The notes beneath the pieces were generated by a model, which made no database searches, was not told where the DNA came from, and worked only from the letters and a program-made list of their open reading frames with translations. The position numbers and the translations under genes were made by a program. From Saprospiraceae bacterium (GTDB taxonomy: Bacteria > Bacteroidota > Bacteroidia > Chitinophagales > Saprospiraceae), in contig JADKCF010000005.1 in assembly GCA_016714765.1 (NCBI GenBank), positions 1-64,000 of the forward strand: 64,000 bases of DNA. The letters are read 5' to 3'. Shown here piece after piece: positions 56,111 to 64,000 of the stretch. How positions within the stretch are numbered: the first letter of the stretch is position 1; every line of letters starts with the position of its first letter.

Positions 56111-57595
56111 ATGAAGGCTAAATTATTATGTGTCATTTGTATTTTTTACACAACATTACTTTTGGCCCAAAAAGAAGACCATGTGTGGATTTTGGGCTAT
56201 GATTATAACTTCATGGATACTACACGTGGGTATGTAAATATGGATTTTAATGACGAACAATTAAAGTTTATCAGAGTTGACAATAGGAAGTACAACATCA
56301 GCGGTGCTAATTCATCACTTTGCGATGCTGAAGGCAGCCTGGTGGCGTGGTCCAATGGGCAGATTATAGTGGGCAAAAATGAAGAGATAATCGAGGACAC
56401 GATCAATTATACATGGGATTTACCATTTAATTGCAGAGAGTGGGAGTACAACAATTCTGGAGATGCAAATATGGCCAATCCTGTAGGGAACTTATCTTTC
56501 CAAAATGTCATGATTTTGCCTATGAATGATACACTTACGTATGTTTTTTATAATTCCAGGGATTATTGCTTTACAAAAAGACAATGGTTGAGCTATACAG
56601 GTTATAGTACAGAGATGGACGGTCGTAGTTTTAAAAATTTATTGTTCAGAGATAGTCTAGTGAGGCAGCAAGATATGCACCATGCTTTCACTGCGGTACG
56701 ACATGCCAACGGACGAGACTGGTGGTTAGTAACACTCACCTCCGGCACCCAGGAGGTCATCACTATGTTGGTGACCGACCAAGGTATAGGAAAAGTCAAC
56801 ACTCCTATTTCTAATCCATATGCTATGGACTCAATATCTATAGGACAAGTGGTAGTATCCCCACTTGGGGATAAAATAGCTTGGTATTCAGGTGAAGAAT
56901 GGACAGAAACAGGAGGTAATTGGGTGGTTGGTAATTTTGACAGGTGTAGTGGATTGGTAACGATTTTGGAAGGGAAGGTAGTACCACAGCCGATAGGTAT
57001 AGGAGCTGCCATTGCATTTTCTGATAATAATCAATATCTGTACATATCGAACGGGAAAACTTTATGGCAATATGATGTAAAAGAAGATGACATCATATCT
57101 ACAGAAAAAACGATAGCAATAGTTGATACATTTACATTTTATATACCTAATTGGGGGCCGGTGGGATTCAATTTTTGTGCAATGAAGCTAGGACCTGATG
57201 GACGGATTTACATTTTTCCGGCTAATACTCAAGGTAGGTTCTTAGGAGTAATTGATTTCCCTAACGAATCCGGTACTGATGCACAAGTAAGACAGCATGC
57301 TGTTTTTACCCCTGTTTACTTTAGACGTACTGTACCCAATATGCCCAATTACCGTCTCGGCCCACAAGACGGCTCACCTTGTGATACCCTCGGACTAGAC
57401 AATTATCCCATAGCCAAGTACCGATACGAGGCAGACAGCATTGATCATCTACGGCTACGTTTTACAGACCTAAGCTACTTCAGACCGGAGACGTGGTCTT
57501 GGGACTTCGGAGATGGGACTCCACGAGTGAGTACACAGAGTCCGTATCACACCTTGCGAAAAAAATGGCACCTATCGCGTCTGCCTGACCGTTAG
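56111..57595 (+). CDS. Secreted propeller/PKD T9SS protein, copy 2, main part
   Basis: The same architecture as copy 1: signal peptide, propeller-like domain from about residue 20 to 430, PKD domain (WSWDFGDGTPRVSTQSPYH). In this copy the region that is broken in copy 1 reads intact (RSFKNLLFRDSLVRQQD). Frame is lost at 57554-57565, where TT and a run of seven A replace a stretch that in copy 1 reads TTT and then CACAAAA; the corrected reading is HTFAKNGTYRVCLTVSNEN. Function unknown; exported by T9SS. Confidence 0.82.
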   Translation: MKAKLLCVICIFYTTLLLAQKEDHVWILGYDYNFMDTTRGYVNMDFNDEQLKFIRVDNRKYNISGANSSLCDAEGSLVAWSNGQIIVGKNEEIIEDTINYTWDLPFNCREWEYNNSGDANMANPVGNLSFQNVMILPMNDTLTYVFYNSRDYCFTKRQWLSYTGYSTEMDGRSFKNLLFRDSLVRQQDMHHAFTAVRHANGRDWWLVTLTSGTQEVITMLVTDQGIGKVNTPISNPYAMDSISIGQVVVSPLGDKIAWYSGEEWTETGGNWVVGNFDRCSGLVTILEGKVVPQPIGIGAAIAFSDNNQYLYISNGKTLWQYDVKEDDIISTEKTIAIVDTFTFYIPNWGPVGFNFCAMKLGPDGRIYIFPANTQGRFLGVIDFPNESGTDAQVRQHAVFTPVYFRRTVPNMPNYRLGPQDGSPCDTLGLDNYPIAKYRYEADSIDHLRLRFTDLSYFRPETWSWDFGDGTPRVSTQSPYHTLRKKWHLSRLPDR

Positions 57596-57914
57596 CAATG
57601 AAAACAGCAGCAACACATCCTGCCGGACCATCACGATAGGTACAAGTGGTAGTGACGATATCGCAGTCATTCCAGCAGACATCACCCTTTTCCCCAATCC
57701 TGTGCAGGATTATTTGCTTGTGACCCTGGGAGAGTATATACCGCAGCATGGACAGATGGTGCTATATGATATCTCTGGTCGCCCTGTACATACACAACGC
57801 ATCTATTACGGACAGAATAATGTGGATATGACGGCGCTTGCATCGGGTATATATGTATGGAAGGTGATGGATGGGCAGGTGGAGATACAGAGTGGAAAGG
57901 TGGTGAAGATGTGA
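57566..57914 (+). CDS. Propeller/PKD T9SS protein, copy 2, sorting-domain tail
   Basis: After the A run this frame reads GTYRVCLTVSNENSSNTSC, then DITLFPNPVQDYLLVTLGEY and ends MDGQVEIQSGKVVKM. The first nominal start is only at 57702. It is a complete type A sorting domain and gives the reference for correcting copy 1. Confidence 0.78.
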
Positions 57915-57936
57915 TTTTGCTTGAATTGCAGATTTG

Positions 57937-58180
57937 GTGATTGAGCGCAGTACAACGGAGTCGAAATCACAAACCATGCGGATAGGGTGATTGAGCGCAG
58001 TGCAACGGAGTCGAAATCACCAACCATGCGAATTTGGGTGATTGAGCGCAGTATAACGAGTCGAAATCACAAACCATGCGAATTTGGTGTGATTGAGCGC
58101 AGTGCAACGGAGTCGAAATCACAAACCATGCGAATTTGGTGATTGAGTGCAGTACAACAGAGTCGAAATCACAAACCATA
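57937..58180. repeat. Five tandem ~51-bp intergenic repeats
   Basis: Units start at 57937, 57987, 58038, 58089 and 58139 (periods 50-51). Each contains GTGATTGAGCGCAGT, then CAACGGAGTCGAAATCAC in most copies, with partial inverted symmetry (GTGATT/AAATCAC), then AAACCATGCG. The GAGCGCAGT/GTCGAAA pair is a familiar short-repeat theme in Bacteroidota genomes. They lie between the convergent copy-2 gene and fusA. No cas genes and near-identical units rule out CRISPR. Confidence 0.9.
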
Positions 58181-58249
58181 AACAAAAGGATACCGTACAT
58201 GACCCGGACAATCCAACCTATCTGACCAATTTGAATGATTTGCACAAAA

Positions 58250-58276
58250 CAAAAAAGGCCGGAACTAAGCCGACCT
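58250..58276 (-). terminator. Terminator for EF-G paralogue gene
   Basis: On the minus strand GGTCGGC pairs with a GCCGGCC-like arm (one G-T pair) and is followed by six T. Confidence 0.7.
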
Positions 58277-58303
58277 CTCTATTACTATTTTTCTAAATCC
58301 GGA

Positions 58304-60432
58304 TCAGTGATGATCTTCCTCTTCCTCTTTGTGCTCAGATATCAGCCTGTTTTGAATGTCTGACGGTACAGGTACATAATCAGCAAAACTGCGTGTAAAC
58401 TTAGCTCTGCCCTGAGATATAGATCTCAATGTAGATGAGTACTGATACATCTCTGCTACAGGAACTCTGGCTTTTATTTTCTGATAATGTCCGTCAGAAT
58501 CCATACCCATGATGATGGCCCTGCGGGTTTGGAGGTCGCCCATGATGTCTCCCATCGCAGCATCCGGACAAGTGATTTCGATGTTGTCTATAGGTTCCAG
58601 GAGCTGTGGTCCTGCATTTTTGAATGCTGCTCTGAATGCCCCCACAGATGCCAGCATGAACGCCATATCATTGGAATCCACAGGGTGCATTTTACCATCA
58701 TAAATGGAGACTCTGATATCCTGACAATTGGAGCCTGTAAGAGGACCTTCCACCATTTTTTGCATGATACCTTTTTTGATGGCACTTGAAAACTTGGCAT
58801 CAATGGTGCCTCCTACGATACACCAGTAGAAAGCCAGTTTTCCACCCCAGTCCAGTTCGTCCACATCTATGTGTTTGGTGGTCAGCCCTTCAGGATTGGC
58901 CATACCTTCATGAAATGGTTCTATCCGCATATGCACTTCTGCAAACTGCCCGGCACCACCACTTTGTTTTTTGTGACGATAGACTTCGTTGGCACTGCGG
59001 GTGATCGTCTCTCTGTATGGTATTTTTGGTTTTTCGAAATCCATGTGCACACCATATAGTTTTTCAATACGGTATCTGATGAGATCCAGGTGCAACTGAC
59101 CCTGTCCATGGATGATGGTTTGCTTGAGTGTAGCAGACTGTTCTATGATCAGCGTGGGGTCTTCTTCCTCTATCTGATGGAGGGCCTTGATGAGTTTTTC
59201 CATGTCCGACTTACTCGGTGGCACTACCGCTGTTCGTATACGGGGTTCAGGAAAATGTATCGGATCTATTTCTATGTTGAGTCCTTTGGCACATAGAGTA
59301 TTATTGGTATGTGAATTTTTGAGTTTTAGTGTCACACCTATATCACCGGCTTGCAAAAAATCAATGGTATTACGTACTTTACCTTCGGATTCGAACACCT
59401 GGCTGATACGCTCATGTGTCGCATTTTTGATATTTATCAATTCATCTCCTGCTCTTACAGTACCTGAATAAACTTTAAAATAGCTCACCAGACCCACCTG
59501 AGCTTCTGAGATGGTCTTGTATATAAATATGGATGCTGGTGTTTTGGAATCGTAAGACATGGTTTTATTGCCTACCAGTGCGAACGGGGGTACATCAGCT
59601 GGTGACGGAGCTACATCATTGATAAATCCCATCACTCTACCACTACCTTTGTCCTGTAATGCTGAACAGCAGAACACCGGAAATACTTGCTGGTGTGCCA
59701 GTGCTATACGGAGACCTGCTGTCATTTCTTCTTCAGTAAGCGTACCTTGCTCAAAGAATTTTTCCATCAATCCTTCTTCATTTTCGGCGGCTGCTTCTAC
59801 CAGCGCATTGTGCATAGCCATAGCTTTGGGCATCTCTGCATCAGGGATAGGTTTTTTTTCAGGTTTACCACCGTTGGGTCCGAAGACGTACATCACCATC
59901 CTCACAGTGTCGATGATGGAGTTGAAGCCATTGCCTTGATTGAGAGGATACTGTACCGGTAAAACCTTCGGGCCGAATCTTTCTTTTGCCTGCTCCAGCG
60001 TATTTTCAAAATCCGATTTATCATGGTCTATCTGACTGATGACAAAAATAGTTGGGGTTTTGAAGTCATTGACATAATCCCACAAGATTTCAGTACCTAC
60101 TTCCACGCCATGGGCAGCGTTCAGTACCATCAGAGCAGTATCCGCCACCTTGAGGGAGCAGACGACTTCACCTATAAAATCATCAAAACCGGGCGTATCC
60201 AGTATATTTATCTTGCAGTCTCTCCACTTGACGTGCATGAGGGAGCTAAATAAAGAGTTGCCCCGCTCCTGCTCTATGGAGGTGTAATCTGAAATGGTAT
60301 TTCCTGCGGCTATCGTTCCCATCCTGGTGATAGCACCTGACTCGTAAAGCATGGCTTCAGCCAGAGTTGTTTTCCCGCATCCGGAATGGCCCAGAGGACG
60401 ACATTCCGGATATTTTTTGTATCTACACTCAT
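58304..60432 (-). CDS. Elongation factor G paralogue (5' frameshift)
   Basis: A roughly 709-residue EF-G-like GTPase. The nominal frame starts at 60352. The ATG at 60432 reads MSVDTKNIRNVVL and, with one more base near 60391-60398, continues LGHSGCGKTTLAEAML, supplying the missing P-loop. G2 region SIEQERGNS, G3 DTPGFDDF (classical EF-G has DTPGHVDF), G4 is ISQID instead of NKID. Domains II-V are all present (IEEEDPTLIIEQSATLKQTI, GAGQFAEVHMRIEP). It belongs to the divergent EF-G2-like paralogues of unknown role, not the main translocase. Confidence 0.85.
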
Positions 60433-60857
60433 AAAATAAATGATTAATTGTTAAAAAATAATAGATCGTTTGAGTAAATCACATCGAAATAATACAATTT
60501 TGCTAAAAGGTACGACCAATTTTATTATCCTATTCATTTTGGATACCAAAATATAACAAATAGGCGCTCTTTTTTTAGAATGAAAATTTCAGTTAATATT
60601 TAATCGACATATTTTCAGTGCATTAAAAAAGTGTTCTCATTTTTATACTTCAATATCATATTTAAAGTCGGAAAGGTAAGGTGCCCTGTCCCTCCAAAAT
60701 AGCGTCAATATCATAGCGGATGGTGATTATAATCAGTTTTCAAATGTCTATAATTTTAATCGTCAGTATGATGGCAATCTAAAATATATGTCGCAATTGT
60801 ATATGGTAATGAAAAAATTACGTTACAACTTCGTTACTTTGCAACTTATACTTAAAA
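60433..60857. other. Intergenic region between divergent EF-G paralogue and EamA gene
   Basis: About 425 AT-rich bases. From about 60700 a + strand frame is open without a start (containing DYNQFSNVYNFNRQYDG), possibly a decayed gene fragment. A weak -7-like TTACTTTG lies at 60834-60841 before the EamA start. Nothing else is seen. Confidence 0.4.
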
Positions 60858-61736
60858 ATGGATAAAAAACCAATCGAAAACATTTCCTGGGTCATACTGA
60901 TCATATTGAGTTTGGTGTGGGGGTGTTCGTTTATTTTGATCAAAAAATCTTTACTGGCGTTTGATCCGGTACAGCTGGCCTGTCTGAGATTAGGTATTTC
61001 TTCTTTGGCTTTTGCACCGATAGTGTACTGGCACCGCAAAGAAACAGACTGGTCACAATGGCCTAAATTTGTAGCAGTCGGACTTACAGGCAGCGGCATT
61101 CCGGCATTTTTATTTTCTTTTGCACAGACGCAAATCAGCAGTTCAGTAGCAGGATTGCTCAATAGTCTCACACCCATCTGGACACTGATTATTGGCATCT
61201 TTATATTCAAACTCACTTTCAACAGGACTAAGCTCATAGGTGTCATCCTTGGATTTGTAGGTGCAGCTTCTCTGATCCTGCTCGGCAATGAACACTCCCT
61301 TGGTGGCAATCCCATTTTTGGCATTCTGATCGTCATTGCTACGGTATGCTATGCATCAAGTGTAAACATGGTACAGGCTTTTTTCAGTCACACCAAGCCC
61401 ATCATCATCAGTAGCATGTCATTTTTTCTGATAGGCCCTCCAGCGCTGGCTTATGTATTTTTTACAGATTTCACTACAGTGATGGCCACACATGAGCATG
61501 CATGGTTTTCTTTGGGTTCCGTCACGATATTATCGTTGCTGGGTACTGTGATGGCTAGTATACTGTTTTATAATCTCGTTCAAAAAACGAGTGCCGTATT
61601 CGGTAGTACGGTGACCTACCTGATGCCGGTTGTAGCTTTGATGTGGGGATTGCTGGATGGCGAACCTATCACCATGCTCCATATAGCCGGCATGGTTACC
61701 ATACTCATCGGAGTATTTATCACTAAAAAAGGATAG
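60858..61736 (+). CDS. EamA/DMT family transporter
   Basis: A 292-residue membrane protein with about ten transmembrane helices in two EamA halves (WVILIILSLVWGCSFILIKK; GILIVIATVCYASSVNMVQA). The drug/metabolite superfamily exports amino acids, nucleosides or other small molecules; the substrate is not predictable. The SET gene starts one base after its stop. Confidence 0.88.
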   Translation: MDKKPIENISWVILIILSLVWGCSFILIKKSLLAFDPVQLACLRLGISSLAFAPIVYWHRKETDWSQWPKFVAVGLTGSGIPAFLFSFAQTQISSSVAGLLNSLTPIWTLIIGIFIFKLTFNRTKLIGVILGFVGAASLILLGNEHSLGGNPIFGILIVIATVCYASSVNMVQAFFSHTKPIIISSMSFFLIGPPALAYVFFTDFTTVMATHEHAWFSLGSVTILSLLGTVMASILFYNLVQKTSAVFGSTVTYLMPVVALMWGLLDGEPITMLHIAGMVTILIGVFITKKG

Positions 61737-61737
61737 G

Positions 61738-62115
61738 ATGCATCAGATACCCGGATTGTATATTGCTGACTCAGATGACAAAGGTCGTGGTGTTTTTACT
61801 TCCATAGATGTATCTGCAGGCGATACTATTGAAATTTGTCCGGTCATAGCTATTCCTAAAGCTCAGCTACCCATTATACACAAAACTATCCTCCATGATT
61901 ACTACTTTTTGTGGGGTGAAGACATGGACGAATGTGCCATCGCATTGGGATTCGGCAGCCTGTACAATCATGAGGTGCACTGTAATGCCAATTTTATCCT
62001 CGACCTCGAAAACCACACAATAGATATTGTAGCCATCAAAGATATCCCTTCAGGATCTGAAATCACGCTCAATTATCATGGCGAACCAGGAGATGAAGAG
62101 CCATTGTGGTTTTGA
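61738..62115 (+). CDS. Small SET domain protein (putative lysine methyltransferase)
   Basis: A 125-residue stand-alone SET domain. Visible parts: DDKGRGVFTSIDVSAGDTIE (N-terminal SET strands), GFGSLYNHEVHCNANF with the N77-H78 SAM-binding motif, and EITLNYHGEP (the usual Y near the end). Such proteins methylate lysine in proteins. No histone-like target is encoded nearby. It lies one base after the EamA gene, so is cotranscribed. Confidence 0.85.
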   Translation: MHQIPGLYIADSDDKGRGVFTSIDVSAGDTIEICPVIAIPKAQLPIIHKTILHDYYFLWGEDMDECAIALGFGSLYNHEVHCNANFILDLENHTIDIVAIKDIPSGSEITLNYHGEPGDEEPLWF

Positions 62116-62157
62116 CATTAACCATTGCTGAATGCTAAATACATAAAATGTATAAGA

Positions 62158-62679
62158 TCAGTTCTGGTAATCTTCCAGTATTTCTATGTCATCCTCATCT
62201 TCCACAGCGATGGACGGGGTACCGTTGAAGTTGGTCACTACACCTTTGACTATGATCTTTTTTCCTTCCAAAAACTTGTCAGGCGGATAGCTGAAGTTGA
62301 TCATCTGGTCTTTAAATATCGTGACAGTAAATATCTGATTTGGAAATCTCTTGTCCAGATTTAAAAACACATTGCCTTTGGACGACAGTTTGGTAGATAC
62401 TACAGTGCCCTGAACCCTGATCTCTCTGCCTGTACCCATCTGTCCTTTGGCCATCACGGTATTGTAACAATTGCGTGGTAATTTGGTGGGATGATCAGGC
62501 GTGACATCATCCTGCTCAGCTGACGACATAAAAGGTTTAGGATCTTTCTGGGCCTCCAGTGCCTGCTCACCTCCATCTTCCAGCTGGTAAAAAAAGTCTA
62601 TTCCTGTCAGTGCCTCTACATCATCTATACTGGTGGCAAAAGTTTCGAGGGGTGCATCATTTTTGGCATTGGGCATCAC
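62158..62679 (-). CDS. Secreted nuclease, C-terminal OB-fold fragment
   Basis: This frame supplies the end of the nuclease encoded just upstream. True reading starts at FVMPNAKNDAPLETFA, completing the nuclease domain (EALTGIDFFYQLED), then an OB-fold-like domain (IRVQGTVVSTKLSSKGNVFL, FPNQIFTVTIFKDQM, KKIIVKGVVTNFNG). Joining needs one A removed from the A run at about 62690-62697. Confidence 0.75.
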   Translation of the reverse strand: MMPNAKNDAPLETFATSIDDVEALTGIDFFYQLEDGGEQALEAQKDPKPFMSSAEQDDVTPDHPTKLPRNCYNTVMAKGQMGTGREIRVQGTVVSTKLSSKGNVFLNLDKRFPNQIFTVTIFKDQMINFSYPPDKFLEGKKIIVKGVVTNFNGTPSIAVEDEDDIEILEDYQN

Positions 62680-63424
62680 AAAGGCGATGGCTTTTTTTGT
62701 TGGTAAGGTCCATTGCTACCTTAAAGTATTTTTTAGGTATTGTCACATTGTGGACTGCTCTGGGGATTTTGGACAGGTCTTCACTGAGTACAGGGCCTGT
62801 GACAATATATAGTCGGGTATTTGGATTTTTGTACATATAGGCTCTGAAAAGATCTTCCAGTTTGGCCCAACTATCGCGATTGAAGTCAGCAAGCATAGGC
62901 GACATATTGGAATATAGATAACTCTCAGACAGGGCTGCCGCCGACCATCTGAAATCTGCAGAAGGTGCCAGGTGCCCACGATCGTACCCGAATGCATCAT
63001 ATACAAATGTACTGTCCGGTTTCATCGTTTTTAAAAAATAATCAGATTCGACTGCTGTCCCTGTGCGAACCATTGAATCGGGCCTGAAATCATTGGACCG
63101 GCCTTCAGACCCAAATCGTATGTCGGGTGATATGACATGAGCCACCCACTTTGGTTGTTCGTGTTTTTCGCTGTACACCAGAGACATTGCCTTGTGATGG
63201 ATGACTTCTTCTCCAAGCTCTGTTTTCGGCAACAATATCCCGGTGATTTCCTGGCGGATCTCTTTTAGTTTTAATGTTTCGACGCCGCCCTGGAGTCTTT
63301 TTATCATGGCATTGTAGTGCGAGATAGAGTCGTTTTTGATTCGTATTTGGGATAAAATTTCCTGCTGTGCAAAGGCATTGACAGTCAAAAAAATGAGTGT
63401 AACACTCAATATGGATGCTTTCAT
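62657..63424 (-). CDS. DNA/RNA non-specific endonuclease, secreted (N-terminal fragment)
   Basis: Signal peptide MKASILSVTLIFLTVNAFAQ, then a NUC1/His-Me finger nuclease: YDRGHLAPSADF with catalytic His151, SNMSPML, and LEDLFRAYMY. These enzymes cut DNA and RNA with a metal ion; secretion implies nutrient scavenging or attack on extracellular DNA. The ATG at 63424 precedes the signal peptide directly. Frame lost at MDLTNKKSHRL; one A fewer reads NKKAIAFVMPNAKND into the OB-fold fragment. Confidence 0.85.
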   Translation of the reverse strand: MKASILSVTLIFLTVNAFAQQEILSQIRIKNDSISHYNAMIKRLQGGVETLKLKEIRQEITGILLPKTELGEEVIHHKAMSLVYSEKHEQPKWVAHVISPDIRFGSEGRSNDFRPDSMVRTGTAVESDYFLKTMKPDSTFVYDAFGYDRGHLAPSADFRWSAAALSESYLYSNMSPMLADFNRDSWAKLEDLFRAYMYKNPNTRLYIVTGPVLSEDLSKIPRAVHNVTIPKKYFKVAMDLTNKKSHRLCDAQCQK

Positions 63425-64000
63425 GTACGGATGGTGTGAATTACTATTAAAACGGGTATTAAAAAAAATTATGCTTTTTAGGGCATAAAGCAAAAAAGGG
63501 GGTTTGATGTTATCATGGAACCGACATTAAAGAAATGCACGAGTCCTGATTTTTAAACTTGTTTTCCATCCTTTAGGTTCATTATTTTCTGGAAAATAGT
63601 TAAAAAACCTGAAATAATGCCAGGCTTTAACCCATGTCATATTACACACACAGAAAAAAAAACCATCACCGGCATTGCTGCTAATGCTTGCCGAAGTTTA
63701 TTAGCTGCTGTGATAGCATCCGGATTTGTTGGAAGTTGTCTAAGTAATCTGGTTTTGGTGAGGGCTTCTGGACAAGAAATATAATCAAGTCACAATCCAT
63801 AAAATTTACTTTTATCGTTCAATGTCACAAATGAAAGGCTACATGGGTCATATGGAATCCGTAACCCACCGTATACAGTTTGTGTCAAGCATATTGATGA
63901 CATAACATTATCAAGCCAATAAGATTGACTACATTAAAAAACATCCTTGTTTTCATTTTATTTAAGTTTTATAGTTTTATAAAATTCCTTGAATTCTACA
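63425..64000. other. Apparently non-coding end of window
   Basis: About 576 bases. The only frame of note is 63617-63784 (+), 55 codons starting MPGFNPCHITHTEKK, with no family signal; I do not call it a gene. No terminator, RNA or repeat recognised. Confidence 0.4.

Larger units (their letters stand above)
56073..57914 (+). repeat. Tandem duplication, copy 2
   Basis: Second copy of the unit starting at 54107. The leader begins in the middle of the hairpin that precedes copy 1 (only the right arm is present here), marking the duplication breakpoint. Confidence 0.9.

Noticed and set aside
57937..58180. CRISPR array
   Set aside because: The whole ~51-bp unit is repeated with no unique spacers, units are degenerate, and no cas genes are in the window.
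57762..58245. Minus-strand open frames near the repeat array
   Set aside because: They are translations of the tandem repeats (repeated SVALRSIT-like peptides) and have no start context.
63617..63784. 55-codon open frame at the window end
   Set aside because: No family resemblance, no promoter or ribosome-site evidence, and length expected by chance.

Overview
The window comes from a Bacteroidota genome, most likely Saprospiraceae or a close relative. The evidence is type IX secretion (T9SS) sorting domains on nearly every large secreted protein, PorP/SprF and PorE-like partners, SdrD/Cna-B, HYR-like, SprB-like and PKD adhesin repeats, BatD, LolD, RicT, and many Bacteroidota-type promoters (TAnnTTTG -7 box). 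Base composition is AT-rich. The family assignment is inference from gene content.

Layout. 1-3445: 3' end of a giant SdrD-type adhesin with a T9SS tail. 3.6-8.0 kb: DUF6702, yidD, topoisomerase IV subunit A and a LolD-type ATPase. 8.4-10.8 kb: a glycosyltransferase and an orphan LuxR-type regulator. 10.9-19.9 kb: two giant surface proteins with dockerin-like and cohesin-like domains, followed by a SprF-like partner. 20.0-26.7 kb: ACMSD-like amidohydrolase and a damaged kynureninase (tryptophan catabolism), then a dipeptide epimerase-like enzyme and an ATP-grasp / glutamine amidotransferase / ATP-grasp-like operon of unknown product. 26.7-36 kb: outer-membrane protein, TMTC-like membrane protein, dprA, ricT, lpdA and two BatD-like genes. 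36-45 kb: TPR protein, FemAB-like protein and glyA, then a Nudix gene coupled to a PLD-helicase-DUF3427 gene, DUF1801 protein and a methyltransferase. 45-48.5 kb: PorE-like OmpA protein and PorP/SprF. 48.5-58 kb: DUF2279 protein, a beta-helix/PKD T9SS protein in pieces, and a 1,966-bp tandem duplication of a secreted propeller/PKD protein. 58-63.4 kb: a repeat array, EF-G paralogue, EamA transporter, SET protein and a secreted nuclease with an OB-fold.

A dominant property of the sequence is about twenty single-base frame breaks, most of them in or beside short homopolymer runs. They split topoisomerase IV A, the helicase, the PorE-like protein, EF-G, the nuclease, several adhesins and others. 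In each case the missing half reads on in another frame with conserved motifs intact. The duplicated pair at 54-58 kb shows directly that one copy lacks a base present in the other. I infer mostly residual long-read indel errors rather than mass pseudogenisation. Two defects are different in kind: a ~70-base almost pure G+C block at 1516-1585, and a kynureninase lacking roughly 45 internal codons.

The most interesting systems are (1) the cohesin/dockerin T9SS surface pair with its SprF partner, (2) the epimerase/ATP-grasp/amidotransferase/ATP-grasp-like cluster, (3) the translationally coupled Nudix plus PLD-helicase-DUF3427 pair, and (4) an orphan response regulator with Glu at the phosphoacceptor position.
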